Below, piece after piece: positions 15,855-24,177 of a DNA stretch of 64,000 bases. The number at the start of each line of letters is the position of its first letter. The stretch's first letter is position 1. The notes under the pieces are model-generated. The model worked only from the letters and a program-made list of their open reading frames with translations. It was not told the origin of the DNA and did no database searches. The DNA is from Thalassolituus sp006212115 (GTDB lineage Bacteria; Pseudomonadota; Gammaproteobacteria; Pseudomonadales; Oceanobacteraceae), in NCBI RefSeq assembly GCF_040372045.1, contig NZ_BAABWH010000001.1; one strand, given 5' to 3'. The translations under genes were made by a program, and so were the position numbers.

Positions 15855-16976
15855 TCAGTAGTGGATAACAGAGCGAATGCTTTTGCCTTCGTGCATTAAA
15901 TCGAAGGCTTCGTTGATTTTATCTAACGCCATTGTGTGCGTAATAAAATCGCTGAGTTTGAATTCGCCAGCCAGGTAACGCTCCACGTAGTCAGGTAACT
16001 CGGTGCGACCTTTTACTCCACCAAAGGCAGTGCCACGCCATACCCGGCCGGTCACTAACTGGAACGGACGAGTGGATATTTCCTGGCCCGCACCGGCAAC
16101 ACCAATGATGACCGATTCGCCCCAGCCTTTATGACAGCATTCCAATGCCGAGCGCATCACGTCCACGTTACCAATACATTCAAACGAGTAATCAACACCA
16201 CCGTCTGTCAGTTCAACAACCACTTCCTGAATCGGTTTGTCATAGTCTTTCGGATTAATGCAGTCGGTTGCGCCCAATTGCTTGGCGAGGTCGAATTTGC
16301 TCTCGTTAATGTCGATGGCAATGATGCGAGACGCTTTCGCCATGGCGGCGCCGATAACAGCAGATAACCCGATACCACCGAGTCCAAAAATAGCGACGGT
16401 ATCGCCTTCCTGTACTTTGGCAGTATTCATCACAGCGCCCATGCCCGTGGTCACGCCACAGCCCAGCAAGCAGACTTCTTCGAGTGGTGCGGTCGGGTTC
16501 ACCTTCGCTAGTGAGATTTCTGGCAATACCGTATATTCAGAGAAGGTCGAGCAACCCATGTAATGGAAGATCGGCTTGCCGTTCTGGCTGAAGCGGGTCG
16601 TACCATCCGGCATCAGGCCTTTACCCTGGGTTTCACGTACCGCCTGACAAAGGTTGGTTTTACCGGATTTACAGAATTTGCACTCGCGGCATTCGGCCGT
16701 GTACAGCGGGATAACGTGATCGCCTAACTGCAAACTGGTCACACCCTCGCCTACTGACTCTACAATACCGCCGCCTTCGTGGCCGAGAATCGCAGGGAAA
16801 ATGCCCTCGGGGTCGTCGCCAGACAGAGTAAACGCATCGGTGTGGCACACGCCGGTCGCGACGATTTTCACTCGCACTTCGCCAGCTTTCGGTGGTGCTA
16901 CCTGAACATCTTCGATAGACAGGGGCTCGCCCGCTTTCCAAGCAATGGCAGCGCGACAGGTAATCGTTTCGGACAT
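15855..16976 (-). CDS. frmA: S-(hydroxymethyl)glutathione dehydrogenase / class III alcohol dehydrogenase
   Basis: The enzyme oxidises S-hydroxymethylglutathione to S-formylglutathione with NAD+ and also acts as GSNO reductase. The 373-residue protein has the catalytic zinc ligands (GVCHTDAF, GHEGGG), the structural zinc cluster CRECKFCKSGKTNLC and the NAD-binding GLGGIGLS. The start ATG 16976 lies 7 nt behind an AAGGAG site; the longer frame to 17024 lacks one. It is divergent from a LysR regulator, which probably controls it in place of FrmR. Confidence 0.95.
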   Translation of the reverse strand: MSETITCRAAIAWKAGEPLSIEDVQVAPPKAGEVRVKIVATGVCHTDAFTLSGDDPEGIFPAILGHEGGGIVESVGEGVTSLQLGDHVIPLYTAECRECKFCKSGKTNLCQAVRETQGKGLMPDGTTRFSQNGKPIFHYMGCSTFSEYTVLPEISLAKVNPTAPLEEVCLLGCGVTTGMGAVMNTAKVQEGDTVAIFGLGGIGLSAVIGAAMAKASRIIAIDINESKFDLAKQLGATDCINPKDYDKPIQEVVVELTDGGVDYSFECIGNVDVMRSALECCHKGWGESVIIGVAGAGQEISTRPFQLVTGRVWRGTAFGGVKGRTELPDYVERYLAGEFKLSDFITHTMALDKINEAFDLMHEGKSIRSVIHY

Positions 16977-17032
16977 GGGAGGTCTCCTTATTATTCCGCA
17001 ATTCGGTGTTTTCACTGCGAGCATTGTAGTTC

Positions 17033-17088
17033 GTTACCAAATAGAGATAATCTAGCAATCTATAAAATCACTATTACATATTGGTAAC
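17033..17088. promoter_or_regulatory. Intergenic inverted repeat between frmA and the LysR gene
   Basis: GTTACCAA (17033-17040) and TTGGTAAC (17081-17088) form a perfect 8-bp inverted repeat 40 nt apart in the divergent promoter region. The second arm directly abuts the LysR start codon at 17090. This spacing suits tetrameric LysR-type binding and autoregulation. Confidence 0.4.
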
Positions 17089-17089
17089 A

Positions 17090-17962
17090 ATGAACCTTTG
17101 GCAAGGCGTGAATGAATTTGTCGCGGTCGCAGAATCGCAGAACTTCACCAAGGCAGCGGCTGGGCTTTCGATCTCAACGGCTCAAGTCAGTCGGCAGGTT
17201 CGACTGCTCGAAGAGCGTTTGGGCACCCAGCTGCTGTATCGCACCACCCGACGTGTTCATCTAACGGAGGCTGGGCAGCTTTATTACCAGTCTTGTCGAC
17301 CTCTGATTGAGGCTCTACAGGGCGCAGAGCATGCCGTCCAGCAGCTTCAGAGTGTGCCACAGGGTTTGATCCGCCTGACCGCACCCGTGACCTATGGCGA
17401 GCGCCAACTCGCGCCGGTACTGAATGCGTTTCTGGAGCACTACCCCGATATCCGCCTGCATTGCGAGTTAACCAATCAGAAACTGGATCTGATAGCTGAC
17501 GACTACGACATTGCCATCCGTCTAGGCAAGATCGACACGCCAGATCTGGTGGCGCGTCGCTTAGGCAGCCGCCAGTTATATACCTGCGCGTCTCCTTCGT
17601 ATCTAAGCGACGCAGGTATGCCCGAATCGCTGGATGCACTACGAAACCATCACTGCCTTGCCGGTACACTAGACTACTGGCGTTTCCGGGATGAACAGGG
17701 TGAACGCATCCTGCGCGTGAATGGCCGACTGCGCTGCAACAGCGGTGAAGCTTTGTGTGACGCAGCAAAACGAGGCCTTGGTATAGTACAACTACCCAAC
17801 CACTACGTGGGGGAGGCTTTAGAGCGCGGCGAGCTGGTCGAAATCCTCCCGGCTTTCCGCCCCGAAAAAGAGAGCATATCAGCCCTGTACCCACCGGGCC
17901 GCCAGCTGTCTCCCAAGGTACGCGTACTCCTTACCTATCTCACTGAACACCTCGGGCAGTAA
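17090..17962 (+). CDS. LysR-family transcriptional regulator
   Basis: This 290-residue protein has an N-terminal winged helix-turn-helix (residues about 1-60: FVAVAESQNFTKAAAGLSISTAQVSRQVRLLEERLG) and a periplasmic-binding-like effector domain after about residue 85. The ATG at 17090 is preferred over the TTG at 17081 because the HTH then starts at the usual distance. It is transcribed divergently from frmA-fghA, so it is the likely regulator of formaldehyde detoxification. The effector is unknown. Confidence 0.9.
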   Translation: MNLWQGVNEFVAVAESQNFTKAAAGLSISTAQVSRQVRLLEERLGTQLLYRTTRRVHLTEAGQLYYQSCRPLIEALQGAEHAVQQLQSVPQGLIRLTAPVTYGERQLAPVLNAFLEHYPDIRLHCELTNQKLDLIADDYDIAIRLGKIDTPDLVARRLGSRQLYTCASPSYLSDAGMPESLDALRNHHCLAGTLDYWRFRDEQGERILRVNGRLRCNSGEALCDAAKRGLGIVQLPNHYVGEALERGELVEILPAFRPEKESISALYPPGRQLSPKVRVLLTYLTEHLGQ

Positions 17963-18060
17963 CCTATTGGGGTGACACACTTCTATACAAAAATAAATAC
18001 GAATTATTATTAATTGCAATAGAATACAGCGGCTTAATCAACCTTGCTGCAAACACCACT

Positions 18061-18564
18061 ATGTCGCGTATTCACCCTCTTCAAGTCATGATTCTTGTTA
18101 TGACGGTCCTCACGACGCTGCTTTACTGGCTAACCCAGGGACAAGCAGCGCAGGGTGTCTATATCAAGGAAGCCTCCTTCACCAATAACGATAAGCAGGA
18201 TTGGGTTGATCTCTATAACCCAACGCTGAACAGCATCAGCCTGAAAGGGTATTTTCTTTCTGATGATGTCGATAATCCAACCAAGTGGCAGTTCACCAGT
18301 GGTTGGATCATTGAGTCGCATAACACTTTACGGATATTTGGAAAGTCCTCTGACACGGCGCCGTTTGGCAGTGCGATCCTGAACTTTAATCTCGGTAATG
18401 GCGAAACACTGGTTCTGACAGCCCCTGATGGAAAGCGACAGCTGGATCGCATAACGCTACTGGCACCGCCGAATTATGAGGGCGTCTTTACCATGGGACG
18501 CCCAACCAGTGATCTCGGTATCACCGAAGTGTTTTACCAAAGCGCCGCCCTGTCGCAGAACTGA
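18061..18564 (+). CDS. Exported lamin-tail (LTD) domain protein
   Basis: The 167-residue protein has an N-terminal signal or anchor segment (residues about 8-30) and a single lamin-tail domain: YIKEASFTNNDKQDWVDLYNPT, then SLKGYFLSDD, an FxxG-type loop and a conserved NFNLGNGETLVL. LTD domains are Ig-like folds used extracellularly by bacteria, often next to CotH or nuclease domains. It is the first gene of a four-gene plus-strand set; the next start lies 1 nt after its stop. Normally a CotH kinase-like protein accompanies VTC and DUF4956 genes, so a stand-alone LTD protein here is notable. Confidence 0.75.
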   Translation: MSRIHPLQVMILVMTVLTTLLYWLTQGQAAQGVYIKEASFTNNDKQDWVDLYNPTLNSISLKGYFLSDDVDNPTKWQFTSGWIIESHNTLRIFGKSSDTAPFGSAILNFNLGNGETLVLTAPDGKRQLDRITLLAPPNYEGVFTMGRPTSDLGITEVFYQSAALSQN

Positions 18565-18565
18565 T

Positions 18566-19288
18566 ATGACGATGCTCAAAGCGAAAGCGCTTTCCGTAAA
18601 GCGTCATGAAATTAAGTTCTTTATCAGCCATGCGGATTACGAATACGCACGGTCAATCCTCGCTGAATTAATGGAACGCGACCCGAATCAGACGAATGAG
18701 CGCGGGTACTTTATCCGCAGCCTCTATTTCGATGACATCCTGAATACCGCCGTCGAAGACAAGCTGGATGGTATTGAAGAGCGGGATAAATACCGTATCC
18801 GCGTCTACTCACCGGATCAGCAATGGGCCAAGTTAGAGCGCAAGCGTAAACACAATCAGTTCGTTGATAAAAGTTCGGTGCGGATATCGCGAGATCAGGC
18901 CTACCAGATGATCGACGGCGAGTACGACTGGCTACTGGATATGGAATCAAACAGTGCACGCTCGATCTTCTTTGATCTTAAGCGCCGATATTTCCGCCCG
19001 ACTGCCATGATCGACTACGACCGTGAAGTTTATCTGATGGACTACAACGACATCCGCGTCACATTCGATATGAACCTGAGAATCAGCACCGAAGAAACGG
19101 ATTTATTTTCTGACCAGTTAGAAATGGAACAGATCCAACGTGGCGACACCATCATTATGGAAGTGAAGTTCAACCACTGTCTACCGAGCTGGTTTCCTCA
19201 GATATTTCGCTTAAACGGTACGACGGCACAAGCCATCAGCAAATATTGCCTCGGGCGTATGCATATGCGTGAGTTTTATAGCGCGTAG
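18566..19288 (+). CDS. VTC-domain (polyphosphate polymerase-like) protein
   Basis: The 240-residue protein has the VTC fold of the CYTH/triphosphate tunnel superfamily: RHEIKFFIS at the start, RSLYFDD, an ERDKYRIRVY beta-strand with basic residues, KLERKRKHNQFVDKS, and a late acidic strand IIMEVKFNHCLP. In yeast Vtc4 this tunnel makes polyphosphate; bacterial homologues are of uncertain activity. The start ATG 18566 lies one base after the upstream stop; a longer frame starting at 18476 is inside the LTD gene. It is co-transcribed with the LTD and DUF4956 genes. Confidence 0.85.
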   Translation: MTMLKAKALSVKRHEIKFFISHADYEYARSILAELMERDPNQTNERGYFIRSLYFDDILNTAVEDKLDGIEERDKYRIRVYSPDQQWAKLERKRKHNQFVDKSSVRISRDQAYQMIDGEYDWLLDMESNSARSIFFDLKRRYFRPTAMIDYDREVYLMDYNDIRVTFDMNLRISTEETDLFSDQLEMEQIQRGDTIIMEVKFNHCLPSWFPQIFRLNGTTAQAISKYCLGRMHMREFYSA

Positions 19289-19379
19289 CCTTTGCTACTA
19301 CGAGTTACTCACATTGATCACTCAAATTGAAAACCGATACAGAACCAGACTTACAGAACCGGACAGATAGAACGATACT

Positions 19380-20081
19380 ATGACACCAACAGACCTTAGC
19401 TCCCTATTCGATTCAAGCCAACTGATGTTGGACTCGACGCTTGGATCGTTGCAGATATTTATCTCCCTGTCGGCCACTTTTGTTATGGCCATGTTTATCT
19501 ATTGGGTATACCGCCAGACCTACAACGGTGTGCTGTATTCCAAGAACTTTAATATCACGTTAGTCATGGTCGCCATCGCGATTAACGCCATCGTTATTGG
19601 TATCAGCGGCAACCTGATGCTGTCACTCGGCATGATTGGTGCGCTGTCGATTATCCGCTTCCGTACTGCCGTAAAAGACCCCAGAGATACCGCCTTTATT
19701 TTCTGGTCTATCACCGTCGGAATCGCCAACGGTGTGGAGTATTACCAACTTTCTATTATCGCCAGTCTGTTTATTGCCACGGTGCTGTGGGGTCTATCGC
19801 GTTCCATGAATTTCGAACCATCTTACATGCTGATTCTGAAATACCAGGACAGTCGGCAATGGCCAGAAATTAAAGCCCACCTGGAAAACAAACAGCAGGT
19901 GCAAAATTACTTTATCCGTTCCGACACCATTAAAAATAACGCGGCAGGAAAGCTGATCGAAAAGGTCATTGAAGTGCGCGTTAAAGCCGATCAACACGAA
20001 CCGTTACTGGACGCATTGCGAGCCAGCTCCGGCGTGTCGACCTGTACCCTTCTATCAAGTCATGGAGAATTTGCAGAATGA
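19380..20081 (+). CDS. DUF4956 inner-membrane protein
   Basis: This 233-residue protein has about four transmembrane helices in its first 140 residues and a soluble C-terminal domain. The DUF4956 signature SIIRFRTAVKDPRDTAFIFW is present at about residues 89-108. The family is regularly found beside VTC-domain genes; its function is unknown. It overlaps the next gene by 4 nt (ATGA), giving translational coupling. Confidence 0.9.
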   Translation: MTPTDLSSLFDSSQLMLDSTLGSLQIFISLSATFVMAMFIYWVYRQTYNGVLYSKNFNITLVMVAIAINAIVIGISGNLMLSLGMIGALSIIRFRTAVKDPRDTAFIFWSITVGIANGVEYYQLSIIASLFIATVLWGLSRSMNFEPSYMLILKYQDSRQWPEIKAHLENKQQVQNYFIRSDTIKNNAAGKLIEKVIEVRVKADQHEPLLDALRASSGVSTCTLLSSHGEFAE

Positions 20082-21556
20082 GACCTCTTTCAATATTCAG
20101 CTACAGTGCGTTGTTTGCCAGTATCGCTATTGCCTCGGGCGCTGCACACGCTGGCATCCAGAATATCAACCTGAGTCAGCCCGAAGCGCTTGCAGGTGCG
20201 GTAAAGATTGGAAAAAGCAGCATCGTTATTTCACGCGGTGGTGAGTACAGCCTATCCGGCGACAGCGCAGGTCGCTCTGTCGTCATTGATGCTGGCAACG
20301 AGGAAATCACGCTACTGCTGAATAATGCGCAGCTGACCAGCAAACAGAGTGCTGCATTGCATGTAAAAAAATCCGGAGATGTCACCCTGCGCCTTGCAGA
20401 AAACACATCCAACCTGATCGCTGATAGCGAAGGACACGTCGGTAGCGATGAACCACAAGGCGCACTGTATTCCCGTGCAGATTTACGCATCGAAGGTGCG
20501 AAGGGTGCCACCCTGACTGTCAAAGGACAGCGTGAAGATGCCATCGTCGGAAAAGACGATCTGGATCTGCGTAACCTTACCCTGACAGTCGAAGCGAAAG
20601 ACGAAGGTATCCGTGGTAAAGACAGCGTCGATATACGCCGCTCGGTTGTGAATATTGTGGCTGGTGGTGACGCGATTAAATCCGACAACCTGGAACGTGA
20701 AGACAAAGGCTTCGTAAATCTGGAAGACAGCGATGTCACTCTGAGTGCCGGTGACGACGGCATCATGGGTGCCAATAAAGTCGATATCCGCGGTGGCAAC
20801 CTGCGTATTACCCAGTCCTACGAAGCTATCGAAGGTCGTTTTGTCACGATTCACAGTGGCAATATTGAGGTGAACTCCAAGGACGACGGCTTTAACGTCA
20901 CGATTAAGAAAACCGCCGAAGAGAAAGCCGCGGAAGAAGCGGCAAGACAAGCTGCCCGCGATAGCGGTGAGCGTCGTGGCCCGGGCGGCCCAGGTGGTCA
21001 TGGTAAAGCGATTGATGGCCTTCTGAGCATACAGGGTGGCTACATCGTCATTCATGCATCGGGGGACGGTTTCGATTCGAACGGGCACGCGGAAATGACC
21101 GGCGGCACCCTGATCGTGAACGGCCCTCTTGGTCAGGGTGATGGTTATATCGATGTCGACGGTACCTTCAACCTGACTGGCGGCACCTTGATCGCTCATG
21201 GCAGCAAAGGTATGGCGCAAACGCCATCCGATACCTCATCGCAGCCGATTATGCAGATCAATTTGGATGAGGCGTTAAGCAAAGGCGATCACTTTGTGAT
21301 CTCAGCGGCTAACGGCGAACAACTGCTGGACTATGTCGCTCCACGCAATTTCCAGTCTCTGACCTATTCGTCGGCTCTTCTGAAGAATGGCGAGACGTAC
21401 ACTGTCACCGTTGCCGATAAAGAAATCGCCAGCATGACTCTGGAGTCAGTGATTACCAAGCACGGCGAAGCTGGACGCGGGCCGCGAGGCCCTCGCGGAG
21501 ATCGCGCCTGGTGGCAATTCCGCAGCGATGATGAGCGTCCGCCTCGTCCTGAATAA
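20078..21556 (+). CDS. Exported Cthe_2159-type carbohydrate-binding beta-helix protein
   Basis: The 492-residue protein has a signal peptide (about 1-26, ending AHA). A long right-handed beta-helix-like region follows, with repeated turns such as AIVGKDDLDLRN, GIRGKDSVDIRR, AIKSDNLE, GIMGANKVDIRGG and AIEGRFVTIHSG. This matches the Cthe_2159 carbohydrate-binding domain family (DUF4353), which binds cellulose or pectin-like polymers and calcium. A Gly/Pro/Arg-rich linker sits near residues 290-310 and a similar tail at the C-terminus. It is the last gene of the LTD-VTC-DUF4956 set and is followed by a strong terminator. I infer a cell-surface or periplasmic polymer-binding role. Confidence 0.85.
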   Translation: MRPLSIFSYSALFASIAIASGAAHAGIQNINLSQPEALAGAVKIGKSSIVISRGGEYSLSGDSAGRSVVIDAGNEEITLLLNNAQLTSKQSAALHVKKSGDVTLRLAENTSNLIADSEGHVGSDEPQGALYSRADLRIEGAKGATLTVKGQREDAIVGKDDLDLRNLTLTVEAKDEGIRGKDSVDIRRSVVNIVAGGDAIKSDNLEREDKGFVNLEDSDVTLSAGDDGIMGANKVDIRGGNLRITQSYEAIEGRFVTIHSGNIEVNSKDDGFNVTIKKTAEEKAAEEAARQAARDSGERRGPGGPGGHGKAIDGLLSIQGGYIVIHASGDGFDSNGHAEMTGGTLIVNGPLGQGDGYIDVDGTFNLTGGTLIAHGSKGMAQTPSDTSSQPIMQINLDEALSKGDHFVISAANGEQLLDYVAPRNFQSLTYSSALLKNGETYTVTVADKEIASMTLESVITKHGEAGRGPRGPRGDRAWWQFRSDDERPPRPE

Positions 21557-21562
21557 TCGACC

Positions 21563-21586
21563 AAGGGCTCTTCGGAGCCCTTTTTT
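21563..21586 (+). terminator. Rho-independent terminator after the Cthe_2159-type gene
   Basis: AAGGGCTC-ttcg-GAGCCCTT is followed by a run of T. It is a classic stem with a UUCG tetraloop, 7 nt after the stop codon. Confidence 0.9.
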
Positions 21587-21748
21587 ATTGCTTACGCCGC
21601 CCTTGTTTACTATTCCGCTTCTAGTTTCTGGCTCGCGCAACTGGACTACGCAATCAGGCCCCTCTCTGCATAATTCAGAGGTAGCCTCTGGATATTCCTG
21701 CTAAATTTGGGGTCTATTGTTTGCGCTATCCGACAGAGAAGTATCCAA

Positions 21749-23272
21749 ATGGCATCAGAACGTCTACAGCTGGAATTATGCAACCTGACACTGGATCATT
21801 ATCCAGACATCAAAGTCCTGATGGACGAGGCTTATCCAGAGCTGGGCGGCGCCTGGCCCACTCATACAATCAAGCGACTGATCGATCAGTTTCCAGAGGG
21901 ACAGATTGGCGTCATGGACGGCGACGTCCTCGTTGGTATTGCCCTGTCAGTACAGGTGAACTACAAGCGTTTCTCAAACCCGCATACCTATGAAGATATT
22001 GTGGGCACCAACGACGTCATCTCCAGCGATCCGGAAGGTGATGCGCTCTACGGCCTTGATGTTGTTATTAAGAAGTCTCACCGTGGTTTGCGTCTTGGAC
22101 GCCGCCTGTACGACGCACGTAAAGACCTGTGCCGTCAGTATAACTTTCAGGCCATTCTTGCCGGTGGCCGTATCCCGAGCTATCACAATTATCGCGACAC
22201 CATGTCGCCGATGGAGTTTATTCAGAAAGTCGATACCAAAGAGATCTACGACCCGATTCTTTCATTCCAATTATCGAATGATTTTCAGGTAAAGCGTCTG
22301 CTTAAAAAATACCTTCCGGAAGACTCTGAATCGGTGGGTTACGCAACGCTGCTTGAATGGAACAACATCCTCTACGAACCACAGGATATTGTGCTGGATC
22401 AGCGCAAAACAACGGTTCGCGTTGGCGCGGTTCAGTGGCAGATGCGCGCCGTCGAATCCCTCGAAGAGATGCTGAAACAGGTCGAATTTTTCGTCGATAC
22501 CGTATCAGACTATCAGTCCGATTTTATTCTGTTCCCAGAGTTCTTTAATGCACCGTTAATGGCTTTGGGGCCACAGTCTTCACAGACAGAAGCCATCCGC
22601 CATCTGGCGAGCTACACCGATGAAATACTTAACGCCATGTCGCGCATGGCCGTTGAATATAACGCCAACATCATCACTGGCTCGATGCCACTGCAGAAAG
22701 ACGGGCATATCTACAATGCGGCCTACCTTTGCCATCGCAGCGGTCGCGTCGATGAGCAATTGAAAATTCATATTACACCGCATGAAAAGAATGACTGGGT
22801 CATCCGTGGTGGCGACAAGTTAGATGTCTTCGAAACGGACGCCGGACGGGTGGGAATTCTCATCTGTTACGACGTTGAGTTCCCCGAGCTGTCACGTCTG
22901 ATGGCAGAGAAAGGTTTGCAGATTCTGTTTGTTCCATTCTGGACGGATACTAAAAACAGCTATCTTCGTGTGCGCCATTGCGCTCACGCGCGTGCAATCG
23001 AAAACGAGTGCTACGTCGTCATCGCTGGTAGCGTCGGTAACTTGCCGGATGTGGAGAGTCTGGATGTGCAATACAGTCAATCAGCGGTACTGACACCATC
23101 AGATTTCTCATTCCCACACGATGCCCTGTTATCCGAGGCAACGCCAAATACAGAAATGCTGATGTTCTCAGATCTGGATATGGATAAGTTACGCATCCTG
23201 CATAACGAAGGCTCAGTAAGAAACCTGAAAGACAGACGGAATGATTTGTATCAGGTCATGCTTAAGAAGTAG
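21749..23272 (+). CDS. GNAT acetyltransferase-nitrilase fusion protein
   Basis: The 507-residue protein fuses two enzymes. Residues about 1-215 are a GNAT-type N-acetyltransferase domain (GLDVVIKKSHRGLRLGRRLY is the acetyl-CoA loop). Residues about 225-500 are a carbon-nitrogen hydrolase with the Glu-Lys-Cys triad: FPEFF, the Lys in LKIHITPHEK, and ILICYDVEFPE. The fusion is a known family in proteobacteria, annotated as bifunctional GNAT/carbon-nitrogen hydrolase, with unproven substrate. ATG 21749 is preferred over TTG 21707 because the GNAT strand begins a few residues later. It is monocistronic and ends at a strong terminator. Confidence 0.88.
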   Translation: MASERLQLELCNLTLDHYPDIKVLMDEAYPELGGAWPTHTIKRLIDQFPEGQIGVMDGDVLVGIALSVQVNYKRFSNPHTYEDIVGTNDVISSDPEGDALYGLDVVIKKSHRGLRLGRRLYDARKDLCRQYNFQAILAGGRIPSYHNYRDTMSPMEFIQKVDTKEIYDPILSFQLSNDFQVKRLLKKYLPEDSESVGYATLLEWNNILYEPQDIVLDQRKTTVRVGAVQWQMRAVESLEEMLKQVEFFVDTVSDYQSDFILFPEFFNAPLMALGPQSSQTEAIRHLASYTDEILNAMSRMAVEYNANIITGSMPLQKDGHIYNAAYLCHRSGRVDEQLKIHITPHEKNDWVIRGGDKLDVFETDAGRVGILICYDVEFPELSRLMAEKGLQILFVPFWTDTKNSYLRVRHCAHARAIENECYVVIAGSVGNLPDVESLDVQYSQSAVLTPSDFSFPHDALLSEATPNTEMLMFSDLDMDKLRILHNEGSVRNLKDRRNDLYQVMLKK

Positions 23273-23283
23273 TCGAAAAGCCA

Positions 23284-23310
23284 GGCTGCGGTAATCCATT
23301 TACCGCAGCC
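23284..23310. terminator. Bidirectional terminator between converging genes
   Basis: A perfect 11-bp stem GGCTGCGGTAA-tccat-TTACCGCAGCC lies between the stops of the GNAT-nitrilase gene and the minus-strand thioesterase gene, with a T-run a few bases downstream on the plus strand. Confidence 0.75.
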
Positions 23311-23332
23311 ATCTCAGCCTTTTTCAGGACGC

Positions 23333-23791
23333 TCAGGCCGTCTCTTTCGCCTTTGTCGTATCGGCAAGATACGGTTCCAGCTTCAGAATATTTTCACGCA
23401 GTCCTTCCGGAATATCGCACGGACGGCCTTTCTTATAATCAAAAAAGACCATAGTGCTCTCACCTTTGGCGACGAGACGTGATGTTTCGTGACTCCACAC
23501 ACCATATTCCTGAACAATGCGTCCGGAATCCAGCTTCACGCTTTTAATCCCCACACTGATGGTGTCGGGATACTTTAATGGTGCCAGGAACTTCGCACTG
23601 GTACTGCCCAGAATCGGACCCATACCTGTTTTTGCCATGTATTCTTCAATCTTGATCGCTTCCACGTATTTCACGCGTGCACTCTCAAAATAGCGGAAAT
23701 ACACCGCGTTATTTACATGGTGGAAATAGTCCATCTCGCCCCATGCAACAGGTAGTTCAACAACGATCGGATAATCATATAAATCCAGCAT
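23333..23791 (-). CDS. Hotdog-fold acyl-CoA thioesterase
   Basis: This 152-residue protein of the 4HBT family has the catalytic region AWGEMDYFHHVNNAVYFRYFE (Asp at about 21 and the HVNN motif), followed by the typical beta-sheet with GPILGSTSAKFLAPLKYPD. It hydrolyses acyl-CoA or 4-hydroxybenzoyl-CoA-type thioesters in the cytoplasm; the exact substrate cannot be read from sequence. It is monocistronic, starting at ATG 23791. Confidence 0.88.
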   Translation of the reverse strand: MLDLYDYPIVVELPVAWGEMDYFHHVNNAVYFRYFESARVKYVEAIKIEEYMAKTGMGPILGSTSAKFLAPLKYPDTISVGIKSVKLDSGRIVQEYGVWSHETSRLVAKGESTMVFFDYKKGRPCDIPEGLRENILKLEPYLADTTKAKETA

Positions 23792-24133
23792 GGTAATTGC
23801 CCCATAAATACTTCAAGTCACGCTGATCAAAATGACCAACAAAAAGAAAAGCGTCAGTCAGCACTGACACAGGGGTTTGAGCAACGAGCGTGCCTGTCCA
23901 ATACCAAAGTCTGATAATTGATCAAATATACGAATAAAGTACCAGCCAAATAATGAACGAGTGATAAAGTGAAACCTACTTCTGGTACTTTATCCTGAGT
24001 CAAAGCGGCAAGGTATATCCGGACATTCCGACAAGATGTCTCTAACTGACTAGCCTTATTGAGTGAGCGAATGTGAGAACGTCAGAAATCTGAATAGAAG
24101 ATCCAGCCAAGTTGACGGATATCTGTCGGGCAT
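23792..24133. other. Intergenic region, no gene seen
   Basis: The roughly 340 bp between the thioesterase start and the purA terminator hold no convincing ORF or RNA gene. The only structure is a perfect 12-bp inverted repeat, ATAAAGTACCAG / CTGGTACTTTAT (23934-23945 and 23982-23993), with a 36-nt spacer. Confidence 0.5.
23934..23993. repeat. 12-bp inverted repeat, possible operator or element remnant
   Basis: ATAAAGTACCAG (23934-23945) and CTGGTACTTTAT (23982-23993) are perfect inverse complements around a 36-nt spacer that contains another ATAAAGT. It lies upstream of the thioesterase gene and downstream of purA. No transposase is nearby. Confidence 0.4.
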
Positions 24134-24160
24134 AAAAAAACCCGCCGAAGCGGGTTTTTT
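24134..24160 (-). terminator. Rho-independent terminator of purA
   Basis: CCCGC-cgaa-GCGGG is flanked by A7 and T6, so the structure can work in both directions. It sits 18 nt beyond the purA stop. Confidence 0.88.
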
Positions 24161-24177
24161 CATCAATATCGTTCAGA

